Below are positions 1 through 7,622 of a DNA stretch of 64,000 bases, piece after piece. The translations under genes were made by a program, and so were the position numbers. The notes under the pieces are model-generated. The model saw only the letters and a list, made by a program, of their open reading frames with translations. It was not told where the DNA came from and did no database searches. Each line of letters starts with the position of its first letter. Position 1 is the stretch's first letter. Origin of the DNA: an uncultured Muribaculaceae bacterium (GTDB lineage: Bacteria > Bacteroidota > Bacteroidia > Bacteroidales > Muribaculaceae); assembly GCA_910587235.1 (NCBI GenBank), contig CAJUKD010000002.1, positions 98,743 to 162,742 on the forward strand. Direction: 5' to 3'.

Positions 1-52
1 ATTCCTCCAGCTCTTCGTCGCTGTATCTCAGTTTATCTGTCATTTCAATCAT
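1..52 (-). CDS. DksA/TraR-type zinc-finger protein, N-terminal fragment
   Basis: Only the first 17 codons lie in the window; the gene continues beyond the left edge. On the minus strand the reading frame begins MIEMTDKLRYSDEELEE, which resembles the N-terminus of the TraR/DksA C4 zinc-finger proteins often found directly downstream of ileS in Bacteroidales. Two in-frame ATGs are possible, at 52 and at 43; the second would give MTDKLRYSDEELEE. The ileS stop lies only 15 nt upstream, so the two are probably cotranscribed. The zinc-binding cysteines are outside the window, so the call rests on a short N-terminal match and on gene order. Confidence 0.55.
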   Translation of the reverse strand, partial: MIEMTDKLRYSDEELEE

Positions 53-67
53 TTTTTTAAGTAGGAA

Positions 68-3000
68 TCAGTCGCGGCTGATGTCGACACAGACAGCAAG
101 GCCGTCGATGTCGAGCTGCTCGACTGTTGGCGAAGCGTCGGCGACGGGTGCCACGGCTATGGCGCGGGCAAGCACCTGTGTGGCAATATAATCGCCGAAG
201 GATTCAACGGCCGCTTCGACTTCTTTTCCGGGTGCGAATACAAGAGTCACTGTATCAGTTATCTCGTAGCCGCGATCCTTACGGATATTCTGCACACGGT
301 TGATGATTTCGCGGGCAAGACCTTCGCGACGCAGGGCGTCGGTCAGTTCTATGTCGAGGGCTACGGTAAGGCTGCCTTCGTTTGCCACGAGCCAGCCGGG
401 GATATCCTCGGAGATGATTTTGACATCGGCTATATCGACATGCACGTCATTGCCGTCGATTGCTATATCTATTCCGCCGTCGCGTTCAAGGCGTGCGATA
501 TCTTCTTTGGCAAGCCCCTTTATGAGTGCGGCCGCCTGTTTCATCGACTTGCCGAATTTCGGGCCGAGTTTCTTGAAATCGGGTTCGACGCGTTTGACGA
601 ACACTTCATTGTCGCCGCTGACGATCTCGAGGCGCTTGACGTTGACTTCGGCTGTCACGATGTCGCTTACCGATTCAAATACACGGCGCTGCGAGTCGTC
701 GGAAGCGGGCACGAGCATCTTTGCCAGTGGCTGGCGTACTTTCATCTTTGCCTTGTGGCGCAACGAGAGCACAAGCGATGTGAGCTGCTGAGCGGTGGCC
801 ATCCGGAATTCGAGATCGCTGTCGATCGCCGATGCGTCGACGTCCGGGAAATCGGCCAGATGGACAGATGCGGCCGCTCCTGGACATCCGTCGGTAAGAT
901 CGCGGTAGAGGCGGTCGCTGTAGAAAGGCGCTACGGGAGCTATAAGTTTCGACAGCGTCAGCAGGCAGGTGTACAGAGTCTGGTATGCAGCCACTTTGTT
1001 ACGGTCGCATCCGCGGCTCCAGAAACGCTTGCGGTTGAGGCGCACATACCAGTTGGAGAGGTTGTCGCAGACAAAGTCGTTGATAGCGCGGGCGGCACGG
1101 GTCGGCTCGTAGTCTTCGAGGGCTTCGGTGACAGTTCCGACGAGGGTGTTGAGCAGAGAGAGTATCCAGCGGTCGGTTTCGGGACGTTCGGCCAGCGGCA
1201 CCTGCTCCATGTCGGTGGTGAAGCCGTCGACATTGGCATACATTGCAAAGAAGTTGTAGGTGTTGGAGAGCGTCGAGAAGAACTTGCGCGATACTTCAGC
1301 CACACCGTCGGAATCATATTTCAGGTTGTCCCACGGCGATGAATTGGCCACCATGTACCAGCGCATGGGATCGGAACCGAATTTCTCTATGGTTTCGAAA
1401 GGATTGACGGCATTGCCGAGGCGCTTCGACATCTTGTTGCCGTTCTTATCGAGCACAAGACCGTTTGAAATCACAGCCTTATAAGCATTGGAGTCAAATA
1501 CCATCGAGCCTATGGCGTGGAGTGTGAAGAACCATCCGCGAGTCTGGTCGACACCTTCGGCGATGAAGTCGGCGGGGAAAAGCTCTCCGGCGTCGAATGC
1601 GTCCTTGTTCTCGAACGGATAGTGGATCTGGGCGTATGGCATCGAGCCTGAGTCGAACCATACGTCGATAAGGTCGAGTTCGCGGCGCATAGGCTCTCCG
1701 GAAGGAGAAACGAGCACTATATCGTCGACATAGGGACGATGGAGATCGATCAGTTCATAGTTTGCCTTCGAATAGTCGCCGGGCACGAATCCTTTTTCTT
1801 TCAGCGGATTCGAGGCCATCACGCCGGCTGCCACGGCTTTTTCGATTTCGTCGTAAAGCATTTCGACGGATTCGATGCAGATTTCCTCCGCTCCGTTTTC
1901 GGTGCGCCATATAGGCAGGGGAGTACCCCAGTAACGGCTGCGCGAAAGGTTCCAGTCCTGAAGATTCTCAAGCCACTTTCCGAAGCGTCCGGTTCCGGTC
2001 GATGCGGGTTTCCACTTGATGGTGTCGTTCAGCTCCATCATGCGGTCGCGCACCGATGTAGTGCGGATGAACCAGCTGTCGAGCGGATAATATACGATAG
2101 GCGCATCCGTACGCCAGCAATGGGGATAGTTGTGGACGTGCTTTTCGATGCGGAACACTTTGCCTTCTTTTTTCAGCTCCATGCAGATTTCGACATCAAG
2201 AGTTTCGTCGGTGTCGGTCTTTGCGGGATCATAGGCGTTCTTCACATATTTTCCTGCCCAGCGGGAATACTCGGCCACGTCGACGCGTTCGGCCACAAAA
2301 GCAGGGTCGAGATCCTCTATACGGAAGAAGCGTCCGGTGAAATCGACCATGGGACGGATATTGCCGTCGCGGTCGGTCATGTGGAGCGGCGGAATGTCGT
2401 TGAGCTTCGACACACGCTGGTCGTCGGCACCGAAAGTGCCGGCTATATGTACTATGCCCGTGCCGTCCTCGGTGCTTACATAGTCGCCGGGGATGACGCG
2501 GAAAGCGCCTTCTCCGGGATTGACCCAAGGCAGGAGCTGACGATAGTGGAGGCCGACGAGTTCTGTGCCGCTCACGGTGTCGACCACCTGATAGGGCACG
2601 GTTTTGTCGCCGGGTTTATAGTCCTCAAGCGCAAGTCCTTCCGCCTTCGCTCCGAAAACGGACGAGAGAAGAGCTTCGGCCACTACGACTGTTACGGGCG
2701 AGCCGTTGTAAGGGTTGTATGTCCGCACGATGGCATAGCGTATCGACGGTCCTACGCAAAGAGCCGTGTTCGATGGGAGTGTCCAGGGTGTGGTTGTCCA
2801 TGCAAGGAAACATGGAGTGCCCCATCCTTTCATGCTTTCGAGCGGATCGAGAGCCTCGAACTGCGCGATGCAGGTGGTGTCCTTGACGTCGCGGTAACAT
2901 CCCGGCTGGTTCAGTTCGTGTGAACTCAGACCGGTGCCGGCCATAGGAGAGTAAGGCTGGATGGTGTAGCCCTTGTAAAGGAAGCCTTTTTTATAAAGTT

Positions 3001-3496
3001 GTGCGAGCAGCCACCACACGGATTCGATGTAGCGGTTGTCGTATGTGATGTAAGGATCGTTCATGTCCACCCAGTAGCCCATGGAGTTGGTGAGCGTTTC
3101 CCACTCGCGGGTGAATTTCATTACCTCGCGGCGGCAGGCGGCATTGTATTCGTCGACAGATATTTTCTTGCCTATGTCCTCCTTTGTGATTCCCAGCGAA
3201 CGTTCCACGCCAAGTTCAACGGGCAGTCCGTGTGTATCCCATCCGGCCTTTCGCTTCACATGGAATCCTTTCATGGTCTTGTAGCGGCAGAAAATGTCCT
3301 TAATTGTCCGTGCCATCACATGATGGATGCCGGGCATGCCGTTTGCGGAAGGAGGGCCTTCGTAGAACACAAAAGACGGGCAGCCTTCGCGGAGTTTCAT
3401 GCTTTGCTCGAACAGACGGCTGCCGTTCCAGTCATTAAGCATCTCGCGATTTATTTCCGAGAGATTGAATCCGGAGTATTCCTTGAACTTTTTCAT
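68..3496 (-). CDS. ileS: Isoleucyl-tRNA synthetase, type 2 (IleRS2)
   Basis: Charges tRNA-Ile with isoleucine in the cytoplasm. The protein is 1142 residues, longer than the roughly 930-residue type 1 bacterial enzymes and typical of the eukaryote-like type 2 class. The KMSKS-type loop reads KMSKR near residue 690 and the anticodon-binding half follows. At residues 56-59 the HIGH signature is replaced by G-I-H-H (context PPSANGMPGIHH), so the first and third positions are swapped relative to HxGH. The frame is open to 3688, but I start at Met 3496 (MKKFKEYSGF) because family homology begins there and because the rpsP terminator at 3541-3574 lies inside the upstream extension. It runs into the DksA-like gene 15 nt downstream. 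Confidence 0.95.
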   Translation of the reverse strand: MKKFKEYSGFNLSEINREMLNDWNGSRLFEQSMKLREGCPSFVFYEGPPSANGMPGIHHVMARTIKDIFCRYKTMKGFHVKRKAGWDTHGLPVELGVERSLGITKEDIGKKISVDEYNAACRREVMKFTREWETLTNSMGYWVDMNDPYITYDNRYIESVWWLLAQLYKKGFLYKGYTIQPYSPMAGTGLSSHELNQPGCYRDVKDTTCIAQFEALDPLESMKGWGTPCFLAWTTTPWTLPSNTALCVGPSIRYAIVRTYNPYNGSPVTVVVAEALLSSVFGAKAEGLALEDYKPGDKTVPYQVVDTVSGTELVGLHYRQLLPWVNPGEGAFRVIPGDYVSTEDGTGIVHIAGTFGADDQRVSKLNDIPPLHMTDRDGNIRPMVDFTGRFFRIEDLDPAFVAERVDVAEYSRWAGKYVKNAYDPAKTDTDETLDVEICMELKKEGKVFRIEKHVHNYPHCWRTDAPIVYYPLDSWFIRTTSVRDRMMELNDTIKWKPASTGTGRFGKWLENLQDWNLSRSRYWGTPLPIWRTENGAEEICIESVEMLYDEIEKAVAAGVMASNPLKEKGFVPGDYSKANYELIDLHRPYVDDIVLVSPSGEPMRRELDLIDVWFDSGSMPYAQIHYPFENKDAFDAGELFPADFIAEGVDQTRGWFFTLHAIGSMVFDSNAYKAVISNGLVLDKNGNKMSKRLGNAVNPFETIEKFGSDPMRWYMVANSSPWDNLKYDSDGVAEVSRKFFSTLSNTYNFFAMYANVDGFTTDMEQVPLAERPETDRWILSLLNTLVGTVTEALEDYEPTRAARAINDFVCDNLSNWYVRLNRKRFWSRGCDRNKVAAYQTLYTCLLTLSKLIAPVAPFYSDRLYRDLTDGCPGAAASVHLADFPDVDASAIDSDLEFRMATAQQLTSLVLSLRHKAKMKVRQPLAKMLVPASDDSQRRVFESVSDIVTAEVNVKRLEIVSGDNEVFVKRVEPDFKKLGPKFGKSMKQAAALIKGLAKEDIARLERDGGIDIAIDGNDVHVDIADVKIISEDIPGWLVANEGSLTVALDIELTDALRREGLAREIINRVQNIRKDRGYEITDTVTLVFAPGKEVEAAVESFGDYIATQVLARAIAVAPVADASPTVEQLDIDGLAVCVDISRD

Positions 3497-3527
3497 TTGC
3501 GTGGATGTGGAATATAAATATAAGGAG

Positions 3528-3574
3528 GAAAAATTCAAAAAAGGGTGTGTAGCAACAGACGCGTACACACCCTT
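3528..3574 (-). terminator. Intrinsic terminator of rpsP
   Basis: A 10-bp stem (AAGGGTGTGT at 3541-3550 pairing with ACACACCCTT at 3565-3574) is followed, on the minus strand, by a run of six T and then an AT-rich tail. It lies 38 nt past the rpsP stop and just upstream of the ileS start, so it separates the two genes. Confidence 0.8.
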
Positions 3575-3611
3575 CTTTATAAGTGCTGAAAGAGCTTCGT
3601 TCGCGCGCTGA

Positions 3612-4148
3612 TTATTCGGCGGCGGGAGCTTCTGTTTCGGCGGGTTCGGCTGCAGCTTCAGCCTCGGCTTCAGCCTTGGCGGCTGCAAGTTCTGCCTTTT
3701 TCTTAGCTACAGCTTCAGCCTTGGCCTTGTTGCGGGCTTGTTCGGCTTCGAGGCGTTCGCGGTCAGCAGCCAGACGGCTGTCGGCCATAGCGGACTTGAC
3801 AGCTGCGGTGCGGGCAGTCTTCTTTGCTTTCCAGTCATCGAAGCGGCGCTGAGCCTCAGCTTCGTCGAAAGCGCCTTTTTTCACACCTCCGAGGAGGTGC
3901 TTCATCAGCAGAACGCCTTCGTTGGAAAGGATTGTGCGTACTGTGTCGGTGGGTTCAGCGCCGACGGTCAGCCAATACAAAGCCCGTTCGAAATTAAGAG
4001 TGATTGTAGCAGGATTAGTGTTCGGATTATAAGAACCTATCCTTTCAATAAATCTACCATCTCGTGGTGCCCTGCTATCGGCGATGACAATGGGATAGAA
4101 CGCATAGTGCTTGCGACCATGACGTTGTAATCTGATTTTTGTTGCCAT
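3612..4148 (-). CDS. rpsP: 30S ribosomal protein S16 with long C-terminal tail
   Basis: Small-subunit ribosomal protein S16, needed for assembly of the 16S 5' domain. The N-terminus MATKIRLQRHGRKHYAFYPI and the following IERIGSYNPNTNP are diagnostic. At 178 residues it is about twice the size of the minimal S16 (80-90 residues). From roughly residue 110 onward the sequence is almost only Ala, Glu, Lys and Arg, probably a long helical or disordered extension, as is common in Bacteroidetes S16 proteins. It has its own promoter (4191-4222) and terminator (3528-3574), so it looks monocistronic. Confidence 0.95.
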   Translation of the reverse strand: MATKIRLQRHGRKHYAFYPIVIADSRAPRDGRFIERIGSYNPNTNPATITLNFERALYWLTVGAEPTDTVRTILSNEGVLLMKHLLGGVKKGAFDEAEAQRRFDDWKAKKTARTAAVKSAMADSRLAADRERLEAEQARNKAKAEAVAKKKAELAAAKAEAEAEAAAEPAETEAPAAE

Positions 4149-4190
4149 TTTTTGTTTGTATTGAAATTGGATTTGTATTGATTAGCGGCG

Positions 4191-4222
4191 CAAAATTACA
4201 TTTTTTTTTCGAATTGTGCAAA
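4191..4222 (-). promoter_or_regulatory. Bacteroidetes-type promoter of rpsP
   Basis: On the minus strand TTTG (4222-4219) is followed by 20 nt and then TAATTTTG (4198-4191), a full match to the Bacteroidetes sigma consensus TTTG-N19-21-TAnnTTTG. Transcription should begin near 4186, giving a leader of roughly 40 nt before rpsP. Confidence 0.8.
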
Positions 4223-4506
4223 TTTTGCGTGCCTCGATTTCCCATTCTTTAAAATTCACACTATAACACATTGATTAACAATGCATTGCCCCCCCTATTT
4301 TCATCTTTCTTAACAGTAAAAAGGCGCTTTTTCCGCTACAGATTATCTACCTTTGCGGCAACAAAATTTTCAATTCCGGATTTATCCCGATTCTACAGAT
4401 GTTCACAATCGCACTTTACATACTTTACCTTATATTTACCATATTCTATACATATAATAAATAAGAAAGCCTCGCTCCGTTCCTCCGGCAGCCTCCGGAA
4501 AATATT

Positions 4507-4538
4507 TTTGTGTGAATTTAGGAAAAGTGTTAACTTTG
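4507..4538 (+). promoter_or_regulatory. Bacteroidetes-type promoter of hpt-adk
   Basis: TTTG (4507-4510), a 20-nt spacer, then TAACTTTG (4531-4538). Transcription should start near 4543, about 20 nt before the hpt ATG at 4563. This fixes the hpt start downstream of the longer open frame. Confidence 0.8.
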
Positions 4539-4562
4539 CACAATATATTTTTTAATGCCAGG

Positions 4563-5108
4563 ATGAAACAAGTGACTTACGAAGGGCTTACATTCGAGCC
4601 TTACATTACCCGAGAAGCCATCAACGCCCGCATCGCAGAGCTGGGCAAAGACATAACGCGCGACTGCGCCGGAAAAATGCCTCTGTTTCTTGTCGTTCTG
4701 AACGGGGCATTTGCTTTTGCCAGCGACCTGTTCCGTGCCGTCGAGGGAATCGACGCGGAAATTTCATTCATCCGCCTGAAAAGCTATGAAGGCATGGGGT
4801 CGACAGGCGTTGTAAAGGAAGTTCTGGGTCTTCATGACGACATCGCCGGCCGCACGGTAATCATCGTGGAAGACATCGTCGACACGGGCAATACCATCTT
4901 CCGTCTTATAAAGGATCTGGAAGCCAAACAGCCGGCTGAAATCAAGGTGGCCACACTGCTTTTCAAACCCGATGCGCTGGTGCGCCCCGTCAAGCCGGAC
5001 TATGTAGGCTTCAACATCCCTACGAAATTCATCATCGGCTACGGACTCGACCTCAACGGCAAAGCCCGCAACCTCAACGACATCTACGTCCTCAAAGAAG
5101 AAAAATAG
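4563..5108 (+). CDS. hpt: Hypoxanthine phosphoribosyltransferase
   Basis: Purine salvage enzyme transferring phosphoribose from PRPP to hypoxanthine or guanine. The PRPP-binding motif VIIVEDIVDTGNT is intact, preceded by the flexible-loop region after SFIRLKSYEG. The length of 181 residues is typical. I choose ATG 4563 (MKQVTYEGL) rather than the upstream frame start because the promoter -7 box ends at 4538. It is followed 18 nt later by adk, and the two nucleotide-metabolism genes probably form an operon. Confidence 0.93.
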   Translation: MKQVTYEGLTFEPYITREAINARIAELGKDITRDCAGKMPLFLVVLNGAFAFASDLFRAVEGIDAEISFIRLKSYEGMGSTGVVKEVLGLHDDIAGRTVIIVEDIVDTGNTIFRLIKDLEAKQPAEIKVATLLFKPDALVRPVKPDYVGFNIPTKFIIGYGLDLNGKARNLNDIYVLKEEK

Positions 5109-5126
5109 AATCACTACACTACCGCA

Positions 5127-5714
5127 ATGTTGAATATCGTGATATTCGGTGCCCCCGGAAGCGGCAAGGGCACGCAAAGCGAACGGCTTATCCGTGACTA
5201 CGGACTTCATCACATCTCCACGGGCGAGCTCCTGCGCGACCATATCGCCCGCGGAACCGAACTGGGCAAAATCGCCGACAGCTTCATATCCAAAGGTCAG
5301 CTCATCCCCGACGACCTGATGATACGCGTTCTGGCCCACCATCTTGAAAACAACAGCGACAAAACAGCCGCCGGCGTGATTTTCGACGGTTTCCCCCGCA
5401 CTATTCCACAGGCTGAGGCACTGGGCAAGCTGCTGAAAGAACATAATACGGATGTCCATGCTGTGGTCGGACTCGAAGTGGACGAGGACGAGCTGATACG
5501 CCGCATGATAGAGCGCGGCCGCCAGTCGGGCCGCTCCGACGACAATCCGGAAACGATAAAGAAGCGTCTGGACGTGTACCACAACAGCACTTCTCCCTTG
5601 CGCGATTATTATAAAGAACAAGGCAAATACCACGCAATCGACGGCAAGGGCGACGTGGAAAGCATCTACAATTCGATCCGCGACTCCCTGGCACGCAACG
5701 GATTCGAGAACTGA
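5127..5714 (+). CDS. adk: Adenylate kinase
   Basis: Interconverts ATP + AMP and 2 ADP. The P-loop GAPGSGKGTQ is at residues 8-17, the AMP-binding segment DGFPRTIPQAE is present, and the LID is the short form without the zinc-binding insert. The 195-residue length fits this short-LID subgroup. It sits 18 nt downstream of hpt. In many Bacteroidales hpt and adk are followed by obg; here an acyl-CoA synthetase follows after 60 nt. Confidence 0.95.
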   Translation: MLNIVIFGAPGSGKGTQSERLIRDYGLHHISTGELLRDHIARGTELGKIADSFISKGQLIPDDLMIRVLAHHLENNSDKTAAGVIFDGFPRTIPQAEALGKLLKEHNTDVHAVVGLEVDEDELIRRMIERGRQSGRSDDNPETIKKRLDVYHNSTSPLRDYYKEQGKYHAIDGKGDVESIYNSIRDSLARNGFEN

Positions 5715-5774
5715 ACAAAACGGATTTTCATCCGCATCCCTACTCCTCACATACCATCACCCGAATACCACGTC

Positions 5775-7508
5775 ATGGCCAAATACGAATTCGAAGGCAT
5801 ATACAGCAAGCCGCCATACGACCGGCTGTCCGAAATCTATCAGCACTCTTTCGCCGACAACTTCAATCTGCCGGCTCTGACAGATTACCTCACGGGCAAG
5901 ACTCTTAAATACGGCGATGTGGCACAACGAATAGCACGCCTGCACCTGTACTTCGAAATGGCCGGCGTACGCCCCGGCGACAAAATAGCCCTGCTGGGAA
6001 AAAACACGCCTACATGGGTGATGACATTCTTAGCCACCATCACCTACGGCGCCACCATAGTGCCCATACTGCATGACTTCACGCCGGCCGACGCGGTGAA
6101 TATAATCAACCACTCCGACGCAGTACTTCTCTTCGCCTCGGACAGCCTGATGGAGCAAATCGACTTCAACGAGATTCCAGAAATCCGCGCGGTGGTGTCG
6201 CTCGACAGCCGCAAAGTCGTGGCCGAACGGGGCTTCGTCAAGATGGGCCGCTATGTGCGCGACCATGCTGTCATAGTGAAGAACCTCAGCCGACATTTCC
6301 GCAAGCGCTATCCGAACGGCTTCAAGCCCTCCGACATACACTATAAGGATGTGGACGGCAACGCCGTGGCCGTGCTCAACTACACGTCAGGCACGACGGG
6401 CTTCTCCAAGGGAGTGATGCTCACCTACGAAAACCTGCGCGGGAACGTTGTGTTCGGCATACGCTCACGGCTGCACTATCAGGGTTCGCGCGCATTGTCG
6501 TTCCTGCCGCTGGCACATGCTTACGGCTGCATGTTCGATATGCTTGTCCCGCTGGCAGTCGGCACCCACGTGACACTGTTCGGCAAACTGCCTACTCCGG
6601 CGCTTCTGGTAAAAGCCCTGAATCAGGTGCGTCCGTCGCTGATAATATGCGTTCCTCTGATTCTTGAGAAAATCTACCGCAAGATGATCGTGCCTATGAT
6701 CACCAAGCCTTCGATACGCTGGGTGCTTGCGGTGCCGATGCTCGACAAGGCTGTCTACGCCCTTATCCGCAGCAAACTCGTGGAAGCTTTCGGCGGTTCT
6801 TTCGAGGAAGTCATCGTAGGTGGTGCCCCGCTCAATCCGGAGGTCGAGGATTTCCTTTACAAGATCAAGTTTCCTTTCACCGTCGGCTACGGCATGACCG
6901 AATGCGCGCCGCTGATAAGCTACACACCCTGGCGCCGCTTCGTGCCCGGATCGGCCGGACGCGTCCTCAAGGACATCATGGAGGCCAAGATAGTGGCCGA
7001 CCACACCCAAAGCAGCCACGACGGACGCCCTCTGGGCGAAATCGCTGTCCGCGGACTCAATGTGATGAAAGGCTATTACAAGAATCCCGAAGCCACCGAG
7101 GCTGCCCTTGACTCCGAGGGTTGGCTGCACACCGGCGACATGGGCACCATAGACAATGACGGCCGCACCATATTCATCCGCGGACGCTACAAAACCATGA
7201 TTCTGTCGGCAAACGGCCAGAACATCTATCCGGAGGAAATCGAGGCCAAGTTCAACAACATGCCTTACGTGTCGGAAAGCCTTGTGGTGGACCGCGACGG
7301 CCACCTTGTGGCGCTTGTCCACCCCGATTCGGATGCCGCCAACGAAGCCGGACTCGATGCCGCCGCGCTTGCGGAGGCCATGGAGGTCAACCGCCGCGAG
7401 GTCAACAAACTGGTGGCTCCGTACGAGAACATAGACAAAGTGGAGCTTGTTGAAAGCGAATTCGAGAAGACTCCCAAACGCTCTATACGCCGCTTCCTTT
7501 ACAAATAG
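5775..7508 (+). CDS. Long-chain acyl-CoA synthetase-like AMP-binding enzyme
   Basis: A member of the ANL adenylating superfamily, 577 residues. The phosphate loop YTSGTTGFSKGVM, the GYGMTECAP motif, and the hinge block GWLHTGDMGTIDNDGRTIFIRGR are all present. The C-terminal catalytic-lysine region is slightly unusual (KTPKRSIRRFLYK). The most likely role is activation of medium or long-chain fatty acids to CoA (or ACP) thioesters for phospholipid synthesis or recycling, but substrate cannot be read from the sequence. It follows adk and may be read from the same transcript. No signal peptide; cytoplasmic or membrane-associated. Confidence 0.85.
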   Translation: MAKYEFEGIYSKPPYDRLSEIYQHSFADNFNLPALTDYLTGKTLKYGDVAQRIARLHLYFEMAGVRPGDKIALLGKNTPTWVMTFLATITYGATIVPILHDFTPADAVNIINHSDAVLLFASDSLMEQIDFNEIPEIRAVVSLDSRKVVAERGFVKMGRYVRDHAVIVKNLSRHFRKRYPNGFKPSDIHYKDVDGNAVAVLNYTSGTTGFSKGVMLTYENLRGNVVFGIRSRLHYQGSRALSFLPLAHAYGCMFDMLVPLAVGTHVTLFGKLPTPALLVKALNQVRPSLIICVPLILEKIYRKMIVPMITKPSIRWVLAVPMLDKAVYALIRSKLVEAFGGSFEEVIVGGAPLNPEVEDFLYKIKFPFTVGYGMTECAPLISYTPWRRFVPGSAGRVLKDIMEAKIVADHTQSSHDGRPLGEIAVRGLNVMKGYYKNPEATEAALDSEGWLHTGDMGTIDNDGRTIFIRGRYKTMILSANGQNIYPEEIEAKFNNMPYVSESLVVDRDGHLVALVHPDSDAANEAGLDAAALAEAMEVNRREVNKLVAPYENIDKVELVESEFEKTPKRSIRRFLYK

Positions 7509-7622
7509 CTCCGCTCATTAACCTAATTTAACCACAGTGGGCTGTAACTTCCGGAAAGCGGCCGCGTCTAATTGTCTATAAACATCTATTTGCAACATAA
7601 GTACAAACCTAAATAAGTGAAT

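Larger units (their letters stand above)
4149..4562. other. AT-rich divergent promoter region between rpsP and hpt
   Basis: This 414-nt gap holds the rpsP promoter reading left and the hpt promoter reading right. A further -7-like box TACCTTTG sits at 4348-4355 (plus), and a small hairpin (TCCGG/CCGGA at about 4484-4499) followed by ATATTTTT lies just before the hpt promoter. The open frame at 4271-4555 has no recognisable protein signature and I do not call it. Confidence 0.6.

Noticed and set aside
1739..2923. Plus-strand open frame of 394 codons
   Set aside because: Antisense to ileS, with no domain-like pattern.
3497..3688. 64-residue N-terminal extension of IleRS
   Set aside because: It overlaps the rpsP terminator and the rpsP coding end, and is low-complexity; the real start is at 3496.
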